Origin: Rhodospirillaceae bacterium
GTDB taxonomy: Bacteria; Pseudomonadota; Alphaproteobacteria; CACIAM-22H2
DNA: 64,000 nucleotides
Reading direction: 5' to 3'
Assembly (NCBI GenBank): GCA_022843945.1
Contig: JALHMR010000025.1
Span: 1 to 64,000 of the forward strand
Made by a program: the position numbers and the translations under genes. The notes below the pieces were generated by a model. It did no database searches, was not told the origin of the DNA, and saw nothing but the letters and a program-made list of their open reading frames with translations. Each line of letters starts with the position of its first letter. Within the stretch, counting starts at the first letter, position 1. Below are positions 50,501 through 59,656 of the stretch, one piece after another.

Positions 50501-51340
50501 ATGAGTAACGCCAAGCGCAAGACCAGTGGCGCCAAGAAGCCGCTCGTCCTTGTCGAGAAGGACGGGCCGGTCACCACGATCATCATCAACCGGCCCGAGG
50601 TCCGGAACTGCGTCGACCAGCCGACCGGCAAAGCGCTGGTCAAGGCCTTCCTCGACTTCGAGGCCGACCCCGAGGCGACCGTCGCCGTGTTCTGGGGAAC
50701 GGGCGGCGCCTTCTGCGCCGGCGGCGACCTCAAGGCCCTGTCGAGCACCGACGGCAAGCAATGGATGAACGACATGCGCTTCGAGGAGGACGGCAACGGC
50801 AACCTGCCGCCCGGCCCGCTCGGGCCTTCGCGCCTGCAGCTCTCCAAGCCGGTGATCGCCGCGGTCGCCGGCCCGGCCGTGGCCGGCGGCATGGAACTCG
50901 CCATCTGGTGCGACCTGCGCGTCATGGAGGCCGACGCCTATTTCGGCGTCTACTGCCGGCGCTGGGGCGTGCCGCTGATCGACGGCGGCACGGTGCGCCT
51001 GCCCCGCCTGGTCGGCATGGGTCGCGCCCTCGACATCATCATGACCGGCCGCCAGGTGAAGGCGAAGGAAGCGCTGGCCATCGGCATGTGCGACCGCGTC
51101 GTGCCCAAGGGCAAGGCGCGGCAGGCCGCCGAGGCTCTGGCCCACGAGATCGCCCGCTTCCCGCGCGAATGCATGCTCGCCGACCGCAACTCGGCGCACC
51201 GCGCCTGGGGCAAGCCGACGCGCGAAGCCATGCGCGAGGAATACTGGTTCGGCCAATCCTGCCTGAAGAACGAAGGTGTGGGCGGCGCCACCCGCTTCGC
51301 CAAGGGTAAGGGCCGGCATGGCGACTACAAGGACATCTGA
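50501..51340 (+). CDS. Enoyl-CoA hydratase/isomerase (crotonase) family protein
   Basis: 279 residues. NRPEVRNCVDQPTGKALVKAFLDFEADPEATVAVFWGTGGAFCAGGDLKAL is the crotonase oxyanion-hole region, and KPVIAAVAGPAVAGGMELAIWCDLRVMEADAYFGV the second. Of the two classic glutamates, one is not obvious (RWGVPLIDGGTVRLPRLVG), so isomerase, hydratase or hydrolase activity cannot be fixed. A short basic N-terminal extension precedes the domain. It follows the TetR gene after 91 bp with GGGGAGAG before the ATG. Confidence 0.92.
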   Translation: MSNAKRKTSGAKKPLVLVEKDGPVTTIIINRPEVRNCVDQPTGKALVKAFLDFEADPEATVAVFWGTGGAFCAGGDLKALSSTDGKQWMNDMRFEEDGNGNLPPGPLGPSRLQLSKPVIAAVAGPAVAGGMELAIWCDLRVMEADAYFGVYCRRWGVPLIDGGTVRLPRLVGMGRALDIIMTGRQVKAKEALAIGMCDRVVPKGKARQAAEALAHEIARFPRECMLADRNSAHRAWGKPTREAMREEYWFGQSCLKNEGVGGATRFAKGKGRHGDYKDI

Positions 51341-51368
51341 ACCAAGTGCCCCCCTTCGCCCGCTCACA

Positions 51369-51485
51369 TCTGACCGTCACCCCGGCCAAGCGGCGATAGC
51401 CGCGCGAGCCGGGGTCCATCGTGCCGCCTGCGAGATGGATCCCGGATCGCGCGGCATAAGAATGCCGCTTGTCCGGGATGACGAG
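51369..51485. repeat. Intergenic palindromic repeat, copy B
   Basis: Reversed relative to copy A at 23050-23180: its reverse complement has GTCATCCCGGACAAGC, GCGATCCGGGATCCAT and ATGGACCCCGGCT in the same order and spacing. It lies between the two crotonase genes. Confidence 0.75.
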
Positions 51486-51556
51486 CGCAAGACGGGTCTT
51501 GCACCTGCCCGCTCCTCGCCGCAGATTCAAAGGATGATCTCGTTCCGGAGAATGAC

Positions 51557-52357
51557 GTGACCGCCGTTCCGAAAGCCGCCGAGCCGCTGCTCCTTCGCCA
51601 CGACCGTGACGGCGTGGCCACGCTCACGCTCAACCGCCCGGCGCAGCGCAATGCATTGTCCGTCGGACTGATGGCGGCGCTGCAGGCCGAGCTCGAGGCC
51701 ATCGCCAGCGACAAGGCTGTGAAAGTCGTGGTCATCGCCGGCGCCGGCCCGGGCTTTTGCGGCGGCCATGATCTGAAGGAGATGCGTGCCACACCCAAGC
51801 GCCAGGCCTACGAAGCGCTGTTCGCCCAGTGCAGTAAACTGATGCTGTCGATCACCCGCCTGCCCCAGCCGGTGATCGCGCGCGTGCATGCCGTGGCCGC
51901 CGCGGCCGGCTGCCAGCTGGTCGCCACCTGCGATCTCGCCATCGCCGCGGACAGCGCGCGCTTCGCGGTCAACGGCGTGAACATCGGCCTGTTTTGCTCG
52001 ACGCCCATGGTGGCCCTGACCCGGGCCATCGGCCGCAAGCCGGCCATGGAGATGCTGCTCACCGGCGACCTGATCGACGCCCAGACAGCCCTGTCCTATG
52101 GGCTGGTCAACAAGGTGGTGCCCGGCGCCGAGCTCGACGCGGCGGTCGGGGCGCTGGCGGCAAAGATCGTCGCCAAGTCCCCCTATGCGCTGAAGGTCGG
52201 CAAGGAGGCATTCTACCGGCAGGCGGAGCTCGATCTGGAGCAGGCCTATGCCTACGCCAGCGGGGTAATGACCGCCAACATGCTGTCGCGCGACGCAGAA
52301 GCCGGCATCGACGCTTTCCTGGCCAAAAAGCCGACCCCGACCTGGGAAGGCCGGTAA
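51557..52357 (+). CDS. Enoyl-CoA hydratase/isomerase family protein (second crotonase)
   Basis: 266 residues from a GTG start (CCGGAG seven bases upstream). NRPAQRNALSVGLMAALQAELEAIASDKAVKVVVIAGAGPGFCGGHDLKEM is the first oxyanion strand and QPVIARVHAVAAAAGCQLVATCDLAIAADSARFAVNGVNIGLFCSTP the second. The classic glutamates are not both clear. The family acts on acyl-CoA substrates in beta-oxidation or related paths. The repeat at 51369-51485 separates it from the first crotonase; the two may not be one transcript. Confidence 0.92.
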   Translation: MTAVPKAAEPLLLRHDRDGVATLTLNRPAQRNALSVGLMAALQAELEAIASDKAVKVVVIAGAGPGFCGGHDLKEMRATPKRQAYEALFAQCSKLMLSITRLPQPVIARVHAVAAAAGCQLVATCDLAIAADSARFAVNGVNIGLFCSTPMVALTRAIGRKPAMEMLLTGDLIDAQTALSYGLVNKVVPGAELDAAVGALAAKIVAKSPYALKVGKEAFYRQAELDLEQAYAYASGVMTANMLSRDAEAGIDAFLAKKPTPTWEGR

Positions 52358-52380
52358 GTGCGCCCGGGCCTGTGGACAAT

Positions 52381-52416
52381 CGCGCTAAGCCCTTCTTGTC
52401 CAAGGGCCTTAGCGCG
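52381..52416 (+). terminator. Long hairpin after the second crotonase
   Basis: CGCGCTAAG-CCCTT pairs with AAGGG-(C)-CTTAGCGCG. No T-run. Likely transcript end. Confidence 0.6.
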
Positions 52417-52525
52417 GCCATATCGTAACCAATATTAAACAGCGTTTTTGTTAAAATTTTAGATGAGTTACCCTAGGTCGATTCGCACCTTCTAGGGCGA
52501 TTCGAGGCTGTCCGAGACGAGAACG

Positions 52526-53812
52526 ATGCCACCTGATCGCAAGGTCCTGCTCACGCCCGCCTCGCGCACCCAGCGCCAGGTCGTGCGGCCGCGCGTGTCC
52601 CAGGAGGAACTCGACAAGGCGGCGCAGCTGCATCAGGACTTCACCTTCTCGCGCCGCGGCGGTGCACGCATGCACTTCGCCGGCCGCGACCTGTCGCTGC
52701 TCAACTTCTCCGGCATCAACCTGGCGGGCGCCGTCTTCACCGGCTCGGCCTTTCATCACGCCAATCTGACGGACACGGTCCTCGACTCCAGCATCCTCTT
52801 CGGCTGCGACCTGAGCGACGCCAACATGCAAGGCGTCAGCCTGCGCGATGCCGATCTGCGCGGCGCCTTCTTCCGGCGCACCAACCTTGCCGGCGCCAAT
52901 CTCTCCGGCGCCGACCTGCGCGAAGGCCGCCTGGCGCATGGCGACCGTGAGAAGGGCTTCAAGGAAGTCGTCTACGACGAGGTCGATGCCGCCAATATGG
53001 AGGGCGCCAACCTGACCGGCGCCAACCTGTCACTGTCGCGCCTTGCCGCGACCGTGGCCGACCGGGCCGACTTCACCGACGCCAACATGCGTGGCGCCAA
53101 GCTGCCGCGCGCCAACCTCAAGCGGGCGATCCTCAAGGGCGCCAACCTGTCGTATGCCGATCTTTCCAGCGCCAACCTGCGCGGCGCCAACCTGCGCTAC
53201 GCCGTGCTGATCGGCGTCTCCCTCGCCACCTCGGACCTGACCGACGCGGACATGACTGGCGTGCTGACCGATGCCGCCGTCGGCAAGCCGATGGAAGATC
53301 TGCCCCGGCCGCTCGACGAGCTGCTCGCCGATCACGACCGCTTCGTGCGCTCGGGCGGTAGCGAGGGCCGCATCCTCGACATTTCCGGCTACGATCTGCG
53401 CAAGGCGACCGACCTCACCCGCTTCTCGCTGGCCACGGTCAAGGCGCAGGGCACCGTGTTCTACGGCCTCGATCTGCAGAACGTGCGCATGCAGGCTGCC
53501 CATCTCGAGGGCGCCGATTTCCGTGCCTGCCGCCTGGCCGGCGCCGATCTGCGCGGCGCCAACCTGACAGAAGCCCTGCTGTCGCACGCCGACCTGCGAG
53601 ACTGCGACTTCAGCGCCATCATGGTGCGGGACGGCGTTTCGCTGCCGACCAAGATGATCCAGGCCGAGCTGCGTGGCGCGGATCTGCGCGGCGCCAAGCT
53701 CAGTGGCGCATCGCTGCGCGGCGCCGACCTCACCGGGGCGCGGCTCGAAGGCGCCCTGATCGACGGCGTCGACTTCGCTCACGCGGTCGGAGCGCCCGGA
53801 GCCAGGAAATGA
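52526..53812 (+). CDS. Pentapeptide-repeat protein
   Basis: 428 residues. Two blocks of A(D/N)LXX repeats (about residues 55-245 and 310-425) form right-handed quadrilateral beta-helices, for example LRGANLRYAVLIGVSLATSDLTDADMTG and AELRGADLRGAKLSGASLRGADLTGARLEGALIDG. A 60-residue linker separates the blocks, and a short basic N-terminal helix precedes them. Such proteins act as DNA mimics or protein-protein scaffolds in some cases; no role can be fixed here. It overlaps the next gene by four bases, so they are coupled. An AT-rich promoter-like segment lies upstream. Confidence 0.9.
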   Translation: MPPDRKVLLTPASRTQRQVVRPRVSQEELDKAAQLHQDFTFSRRGGARMHFAGRDLSLLNFSGINLAGAVFTGSAFHHANLTDTVLDSSILFGCDLSDANMQGVSLRDADLRGAFFRRTNLAGANLSGADLREGRLAHGDREKGFKEVVYDEVDAANMEGANLTGANLSLSRLAATVADRADFTDANMRGAKLPRANLKRAILKGANLSYADLSSANLRGANLRYAVLIGVSLATSDLTDADMTGVLTDAAVGKPMEDLPRPLDELLADHDRFVRSGGSEGRILDISGYDLRKATDLTRFSLATVKAQGTVFYGLDLQNVRMQAAHLEGADFRACRLAGADLRGANLTEALLSHADLRDCDFSAIMVRDGVSLPTKMIQAELRGADLRGAKLSGASLRGADLTGARLEGALIDGVDFAHAVGAPGARK

Positions 53813-54321
53813 GCGCGGCGCCGGCGATGGCCGGGACCGGCCACGACTATTACAGCGACGAGCTCCTGCGCGACGTGCTGCGCCGGGTGCGCATCATCGC
53901 CATGGTCGGCGCCAGCCCCAACTGGAACCGGCCGAGCTACTTCGCCATGAAGTATCTCCAGCACAAGGGGTACCGCGTGATTCCGGTCAATCCCGGTGCC
54001 GCCGGCCAGACCATTCTCGGCGAAAAAGCCTACGCCAGCCTCAAGGAGATCCCGGAGAAGGTCGACATGGTCGACGTCTTCCGCAATTCCGAAGCGGCCG
54101 GCCCGATCGCCGACGAGGCGATCGCCATCGGGGCCAGAGTCCTGTGGATGCAGCTGGGCGTGCGCAACGATGCGGCGGCGAAGCGTGCCGAGGCGGCCGG
54201 CCTCACGGTGGTGATGAACCGCTGCCCGAAGATCGAGTACGGCCGGCTGCACGGCGAGCTGGCCTGGAGCGGCATCAACTCCGGCATCATCTCCGCACGC
54301 CGCATGCGGATGGTGCGTTAG
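53809..54321 (+). CDS. CoA-binding domain protein (YccU-type)
   Basis: 170 residues. RIIAMVGASPNWNRPSYFAMKYLQHKGYRVIPVNPGAAGQTILGEKAYASLKEIPEKVDMVDVF is a Rossmann-like CoA-binding domain of the type found alone in YccU-family proteins, with the GAS-N-x-x-R-P nucleotide loop and ending RCPKIEYGRLHGE. The function of stand-alone members is poorly known; CoA binding is inferred. The start overlaps the pentapeptide-protein stop (ATGA). Its last four bases overlap the convergent sensor gene. Confidence 0.9.
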   Translation: MSAAPAMAGTGHDYYSDELLRDVLRRVRIIAMVGASPNWNRPSYFAMKYLQHKGYRVIPVNPGAAGQTILGEKAYASLKEIPEKVDMVDVFRNSEAAGPIADEAIAIGARVLWMQLGVRNDAAAKRAEAAGLTVVMNRCPKIEYGRLHGELAWSGINSGIISARRMRMVR

Positions 54322-56519
54322 CGCCGGATTCCCAGCCGCGCACGCCCGTCATCGGCCGCCGGCTCGCGGGCCGTCACATCAGTCGAGATCGTCAGACAGC
54401 CGCCGTCGGGCATGCGCTGATCGCGGATCACATGGCGTCGGCCGAGGCGGGTCATCTCCATCGGCTCGCCGGTCCCGCGGCGATGCATCTCGAGCCGGTG
54501 CAGGACCAGTGCTTCGATGTCCCCGTCCGGTCCGGGCGCGTACTCGCCAAGCCGAAGTCCTTCCCGCACGAAGGTTTCAAAGGCAACGCCAGGCTCGAGG
54601 AGCCGGCCGCAGGCGCCCGCGCGCACGCGGTACTGCTCGTTGCACAGGACGAGGCGATCATCACGATCCCAGAGGGCAAAACCGTCATCGCTGTGCTCGA
54701 TCGCGGCAAGGAACTGCTGGCGCGAATGCAGCGCCGCGTCCTGCGCGGCACGAAGCTCAGCCTCCTGGGTCTTCAGCGCCGTGATGTCCGTCCACACGGT
54801 CAGCGTGCCACCGTTGGGCGTACGCTGATCGCGGATCAGCCGCCATTCGCCGCCATGCTCGATCTCGTACGGGGCACCGGAAGCAGCCTGGTGCCGCTCC
54901 AGACGTCCGGCGAGGGTTTCCGCCGCCTTGCCCGGCGGCACGGGAATATCGCCGAGCCGGATCGCTTCCCAGAAGTATCGCTCGAAGGCCACGCCCGGAA
55001 TGAGGAAGCGCGCCGCGCGTCCCGCACTCTTGCGATAACGCTCGTTGCACAGGACGAAGTGGTCCTCCGAATCCCAGAAAGCGATGCCGTCGTGGCTGTT
55101 CTCGATGGCATGGAGAAAGCGCATGTTGGCCTGCGCCGAGGCACTGCGGGCCTCGACCTCGCTCGTGATGTCGCGCGCCACGCCACGATAGCCGCAAAAA
55201 GCACCGCGCCCGTCGACATGAGGCCGGCCGCTGATATTGACGTGACGAAGCCGGCCCGCCGGCGTGCGGACCAGGCAAAGGAAATCGCGGAACGCAACGC
55301 GGGCCTCGATATCGGCCTCGAAGCGTGGCCAGGTCTCGTCACCGGGCAGAGTGACGATGAGGTCCGCGAAGGTCCTGCCGATCGCTTCCTGAACCGCAAT
55401 ATCGGCGCCGCCCCGGCCAACCCGCGACACGTAGGTGAAGCGCAGCTCGGTATCCGTCTCCCAGTACCAGTCGGAGACCGAGCCGGCAAAATCCCGGAAA
55501 CGGGATTCGCTTCTCTCCCGCCGCCGGATCTGGATCACCAGGATGGCGAGCAGCGCCGCGATCACCGCATCGGCCGCCAGCAGCCCGGCACCCACGGCAA
55601 AAGCCTGCCGCCGCCAGCCGGTAAGCACCACATCCTTGTCCGCAAAGGTGACGAGCACGAGAGGATAGGCATCGAGAGCCGCGTAGCCATGCAGCCGCTC
55701 GACGCCGTCGAACGGGCTGACGGCAGGGAAGGTCCCGGTCTTCTCGCGATCGAGCCGGTCCAGCAGTGCCTGGCTGCCGGGAACCACGCGTCCGGTGGCG
55801 GACTCGATCCAGGGATAGCGCGACAACAGGGTGCCCCGGCGGTCGATCAGCAGGATGCCCGCCCCGGGCCCCATTTCGATCGCGGAGTAAAACCGTGCGA
55901 GATAGGCCGGATTGACATCGGCGGCGATGACGCCGTCGAACCGTCCGTCGGGCGTTTCCAGCCGACGCGTCATGACGATCGACCAGCGCCCGTCGATGCG
56001 GTTGCGGAAGGCGGAGGTGAAATAGGCGCCCTCATGCCCTTCCTTGTGCTCGGAAAAGAACGGCCGGTCGGCAACCGAGATACGCGGTGGCGGATGGCTG
56101 CGGGCGCTGGCGGCGTTGTTGCCGTCCTTGTCGATGACGAACAGGTTCTGGATCTGGGGCACCGTGGCGACGACGCCCTTCATCTCCTTGTGCAGCGTGT
56201 AGCGCTCCTGATCGGCATCGCGCGGGGAGTCCATCAGAGTCCTCAGCGCGAAATCGATCCCCTGGATCGCCGCCAGGGTCTGCTCGCCCAGAACCAGGGC
56301 GAAGCGCCGCAGGTCGGTCTCCGCCCGCGAAATCGTCGCCGCGCGCATCTGCCACAGGACGGCCGCGCCGGCGATCAGCGAGCCCGCGATGAGCGCCGCT
56401 CCCAGGCCGATCAGAAACCGGCTGGTGCGATACGGACCGCCAAAAAACCGGCCCGTCGCGGCGGGCGGCGGGGGCGGCACGGGCCGTCTGGCATCGTTGA
56501 GAAAACCGTCATCGGGCAT
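54318..56519 (-). CDS. Membrane sensor with dCache-like and three PAS domains, no output domain
   Basis: 733 residues. A first membrane segment (about residues 33-57) and a second (about 305-325) frame a periplasmic dCache-type sensor (PDC-like: NLFVIDKDGNNAAS, DRPFFSEHKEGHEGAYFTSAFRN). Then come three cytoplasmic PAS domains: FAGSVSDWYWETDTELRFTYVS..., FLHAIENSHDGIAFWDSEDHFVLCNERYRKSAG... and FLAAIEHSDDGFALWDRDDRLVLCNEQYRVRAG.... The protein stops a few residues after the third PAS (TDVTAREPAADDGRARLGIRR). No histidine-kinase, GGDEF, EAL or methyl-accepting domain follows. It therefore either lost its output or signals through partner proteins. Confidence 0.85.
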   Translation of the reverse strand: MPDDGFLNDARRPVPPPPPAATGRFFGGPYRTSRFLIGLGAALIAGSLIAGAAVLWQMRAATISRAETDLRRFALVLGEQTLAAIQGIDFALRTLMDSPRDADQERYTLHKEMKGVVATVPQIQNLFVIDKDGNNAASARSHPPPRISVADRPFFSEHKEGHEGAYFTSAFRNRIDGRWSIVMTRRLETPDGRFDGVIAADVNPAYLARFYSAIEMGPGAGILLIDRRGTLLSRYPWIESATGRVVPGSQALLDRLDREKTGTFPAVSPFDGVERLHGYAALDAYPLVLVTFADKDVVLTGWRRQAFAVGAGLLAADAVIAALLAILVIQIRRRERSESRFRDFAGSVSDWYWETDTELRFTYVSRVGRGGADIAVQEAIGRTFADLIVTLPGDETWPRFEADIEARVAFRDFLCLVRTPAGRLRHVNISGRPHVDGRGAFCGYRGVARDITSEVEARSASAQANMRFLHAIENSHDGIAFWDSEDHFVLCNERYRKSAGRAARFLIPGVAFERYFWEAIRLGDIPVPPGKAAETLAGRLERHQAASGAPYEIEHGGEWRLIRDQRTPNGGTLTVWTDITALKTQEAELRAAQDAALHSRQQFLAAIEHSDDGFALWDRDDRLVLCNEQYRVRAGACGRLLEPGVAFETFVREGLRLGEYAPGPDGDIEALVLHRLEMHRRGTGEPMEMTRLGRRHVIRDQRMPDGGCLTISTDVTAREPAADDGRARLGIRR

Positions 56520-56648
56520 GGAGCCATCATGCCCGAACCGCGGCCGTTGTCACGACCTCCGGTCGTAGGGGGAGCGCCCCTGCCACAATCGTCTGCTCCG
56601 TGTTAATAACCCTTCGCAGCGAGTACTGACGCCAGGACGGAGACATCC

Positions 56649-57947
56649 ATGCCGGAGAACAAGCCCAAGACGTTCGGTTTCGAGACGCGCGCCGTCCATG
56701 CCGGCGCCATGCCCGATCCAACGACGGGCGCCCGCAGCGTACCCATCTACCAGACCACCGCCTATGTCTTCGACGATGTCGACCACGCCGCCTCGCTCTT
56801 CAACCTCCAGACCTTCGGCTACATCTACAGCCGTCTGACCAACCCGACCGTCGCCTCGCTTGAGGAGCGCATCGCCAGCCTGGAAGGCGGGCGTGGCTGC
56901 GTCTGCGCATCCTCGGGCCACGCGGCGCAGCTCCTGGCCTTCTTCACCCTGATGGAAAGCGGCGACGAGTTCATCGCCAGCCGCAACCTTTACGGCGGAT
57001 CGATCACGCAGTTCGCGCACAGCTTCAAGAAATTCGGCTGGACGGTGCACTTCGTCGATCCGCACGACCCGAAGAATTTCGAGGCGGCGCTGACGCCGAA
57101 ATGCAAGGCGATCTTCGTGGAGAGCCTGTCCAACCCGGCGGCCGTCGTCGTCGATCTCGAGGCCATCGCCGCCATCGCCAGAAAGGCCGGCATTCCGCTG
57201 ATGGTCGACAACACGATGGCCAGCCCCTATCTCTGCCGCCCCTTCGAATGGGGCGCCGACCTGGTCCTCCATTCGACGACCAAGTTCATTTCCGGCCACG
57301 GCAACTCGATGGGCGGGGCGGTCGTCGAATCCGGCAAGTTCGACTGGGCCAAGAGCGGCAAGTTCCCCTCGATGACCGAGCCCGACCCCGCCTATCACGG
57401 CCTGACCTTCAACGAGACCTTCGGCGACTTCGGCTACACGATGAAGACGCGGGCGGTCGGTCTGCGCGACCTCGGGCCGAGCATGGCCCCGTTCAACGCC
57501 TTCCTCACTATCACTGGCGCCGAGACGCTGCATCTGCGCATGGCACGCCATGTCGAGAACGCCGAGGCGATCGCCGAATTCCTGGAGAAGCACCCGGCCG
57601 TCGCCTGGGTGTCCTATCCCGGCCTGAAATCGAGCCGCTATTACGCGCTGGCGAAGAAATACCTGCCGCGCGGCGCCGGCTCGGTGTTCACCTTTGGCGT
57701 CAAGGGCGGCTACAAGGCCGGCGTCAAGGTGGTGGAGACCGTCGATCTCTTCTCGCACCTCGCCAATGTCGGCGATACGCGCTCGCTGATCATCCATCCC
57801 GCCTCGACCACGCATCGCCAGCTCACCGAGGAGCAGCAGGTCAAGGCTGGCGCCGGGCCGGATGTCGTGCGGCTGTCGATCGGCATCGAGAGCGTCGACG
57901 ACCTGATCGCCGACCTCGACAAGGCGCTGCGCGCCGCCTCGGTCTGA
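56649..57947 (+). CDS. metY: O-acetylhomoserine aminocarboxypropyltransferase (sulfhydrylase)
   Basis: 432 residues of the Cys/Met-metabolism PLP family. It forms homocysteine from O-acetylhomoserine and sulfide in direct-sulfhydrylation methionine synthesis. FGFETRAVHAGAMPDPTTGARSVPIYQTTAYVF and LTNPTVASLEERIASLEGG are signature segments. The Schiff-base lysine is Lys212 in LHSTTKFISGHGNSMGG. The length (about 430) and the KFPSMTEPDPAYHG insert favour MetY over MetZ or MetB. It stands alone and converges on the MFS gene. Confidence 0.95.
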   Translation: MPENKPKTFGFETRAVHAGAMPDPTTGARSVPIYQTTAYVFDDVDHAASLFNLQTFGYIYSRLTNPTVASLEERIASLEGGRGCVCASSGHAAQLLAFFTLMESGDEFIASRNLYGGSITQFAHSFKKFGWTVHFVDPHDPKNFEAALTPKCKAIFVESLSNPAAVVVDLEAIAAIARKAGIPLMVDNTMASPYLCRPFEWGADLVLHSTTKFISGHGNSMGGAVVESGKFDWAKSGKFPSMTEPDPAYHGLTFNETFGDFGYTMKTRAVGLRDLGPSMAPFNAFLTITGAETLHLRMARHVENAEAIAEFLEKHPAVAWVSYPGLKSSRYYALAKKYLPRGAGSVFTFGVKGGYKAGVKVVETVDLFSHLANVGDTRSLIIHPASTTHRQLTEEQQVKAGAGPDVVRLSIGIESVDDLIADLDKALRAASV

Positions 57948-57948
57948 A

Positions 57949-59172
57949 CTATTCCGCCGCCTGGGGAATGGCGGCCGGCGCCGGGCCACGCTCGGCGCGG
58001 TCGTTGGGCATCAGCAGCGCCACGACCGTGACGATGCTCGCGAGAATGCCCAGCACGATGTAGAGCAGCGTGAAGCCGCCGGTGGTGTCGTGGATCCAGC
58101 CGATCACCGGGATCGAGGTCGCCGCGACACCCAGCGCCAGCACGAACTTGGCGCCGTAGGCCGTCGCTCGCCACTTGCCGGGCGTGAAATGGGCCAGCAG
58201 CCCGTTCTCGGCCGGCGTGGCGATGACCTGGAAGAAAACGATGGTCACGGTCAGCGGCAGCAGCGCCCAGCCGTCGACGGCGATAGCGAGGAAGAGCAGC
58301 GGCACCTGCACGGCAAAGCCGGTGATGTAGACGTACTTCATGGCGTAACGGTCGCAGGCCCGGCCGCCGACATACTGAGCCAGCGCCGCGAACAGGTAGA
58401 CCACCGTAACCATGGCGCCGGCGCCCAGCACGCCGCCCTGCAGCACGCCGCCCATGCCATTGGCGAAGATCTTGGGCAGCGCCACCATGTAGGCGCTGCT
58501 GACGAAGCCAGTGCACAGCATGGTGACCGACAGGATGAAGAAGGCGCGCACGGCATCGCCGCGCGTCGGGGCGGGCTGCGGCTTGATGTCGACCTTGCTC
58601 TCGCGTACCAGGCCCATCGCCCAGGCGACGGCGAGGGCGATGCCGAACAGCGCCGCCGTGGCGCCGGGGATGATGAAGGCCGCGCGCCACGAGATCAGAT
58701 CCGTGAGCAGACCGGCGATGATCGGCCCCGAAGCCAGGCCGAGGGCGCCGAAGATACCGTTGATGCCCAGCGCCTTGCCGCGATTGACCGCCTCGCGCAC
58801 CAGCCAGGCCATGCCGACCGGATGATAGATCGAGGCGAAGGCACCGATCAGCCCCATGCCGACGGCGATCTCCAGCGGACCGCGCGCCAGGCCGGTGAGC
58901 ACGGCGGCGACGCCGGAGCCGAGGAAGAAGAGCACCATCATGCCGACCATCGACCAGCGATCGCCCAGCCAGCCCGCCGGCAGGGCCGCGGCGCCGAACA
59001 GGATCTGGCCCGCCAGCATGAGCGCGATCAGCTCGCCATAGGTCATGCCCCAGGCCGGCTCGAGGGCGAGCACGACCGTCGGGTAAAGGATGGTCAGGAT
59101 GTGAGAGTAGCTGTGGCCGACGTTAGAGAAGGCCTGGGCCAAGGCGGCCGACGGTTTGCTCATGATACCCAT
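57949..59172 (-). CDS. MFS transporter (fosmidomycin-resistance/NarK-like group)
   Basis: 407 residues with twelve membrane segments. The signature loop after segment 2 reads GWLGDRWSMVGMM, and a second is in the middle (ARACDRYAMKYVYI). HPVGMAWLVREAVNRGKALGINGIFGALGLASGPIIAGLL is a typical helix 4-5 region. The group includes exporters of fosmidomycin-like and other small compounds. Starts at 59172, 59163 and the longer 59283 are possible; 59172 is preferred. The convergent metY stop is one base away. The substrate is not predictable. Confidence 0.88.
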   Translation of the reverse strand: MGIMSKPSAALAQAFSNVGHSYSHILTILYPTVVLALEPAWGMTYGELIALMLAGQILFGAAALPAGWLGDRWSMVGMMVLFFLGSGVAAVLTGLARGPLEIAVGMGLIGAFASIYHPVGMAWLVREAVNRGKALGINGIFGALGLASGPIIAGLLTDLISWRAAFIIPGATAALFGIALAVAWAMGLVRESKVDIKPQPAPTRGDAVRAFFILSVTMLCTGFVSSAYMVALPKIFANGMGGVLQGGVLGAGAMVTVVYLFAALAQYVGGRACDRYAMKYVYITGFAVQVPLLFLAIAVDGWALLPLTVTIVFFQVIATPAENGLLAHFTPGKWRATAYGAKFVLALGVAATSIPVIGWIHDTTGGFTLLYIVLGILASIVTVVALLMPNDRAERGPAPAAIPQAAE

Positions 59173-59242
59173 CGTGCCATCACCCCCGACCGGGGAAAAG
59201 GCCGCAGCCTTCAAAACAGGCATGCGCCAGAAGCTGGGCTGA

Positions 59243-59578
59243 TCAGGGCTTGGTTGGTGATGGTTGGGCGGTCTCGGCAGCAAGCCAGTCCAGATAGGCC
59301 GGGTTTCCGGCCAGGATCGGCAGGGCGACGACGCAGGGGACAGTATAGCTGTGGAGCTGCTTCACCCGCTCGGTCAAGGCCGGCAGCAGCTCCGCCCGTG
59401 TCTTGGCGATGAGCACCGCTTCACGATCCTCGGTCAGCTTGCCCTGCCACCAGTAAACCGATTCCATGCCGTCGATGACGTTGGCGCAGGCGGCCAGGCG
59501 CTCCTCGACCAGGGCGCGCCCGATCTTCCTGGCTTCCTCGCGCGAGGCGGCGGTCATATAGACAAGTCGCATATCCAT
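59243..59578 (-). CDS. cutA: Divalent-cation tolerance protein
   Basis: 111 residues of the CutA1 trimer family. RLVYMTAASREEARKIGRALVEERLAACANVIDGMESVYWWQGKLTEDREAVLIAKTRAELLPALTERVKQLHSYTVPCVVALPI is the whole fold, with the HSYTVPCV segment of the core. It is linked to copper and other metal tolerance in E. coli, though its mode of action is uncertain and many CutA proteins have other roles. It starts 71 bp after the MFS gene's first codon on the same strand. Confidence 0.95.
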   Translation of the reverse strand: MDMRLVYMTAASREEARKIGRALVEERLAACANVIDGMESVYWWQGKLTEDREAVLIAKTRAELLPALTERVKQLHSYTVPCVVALPILAGNPAYLDWLAAETAQPSPTKP

Positions 59579-59656
59579 GGCGGCTCTCCCTGGCCGCCAG
59601 ACTAGTGCAAGCGGCGGCCTCGACGAAACCCGCCGAAGGCAATAGGGTTGCCGGTC

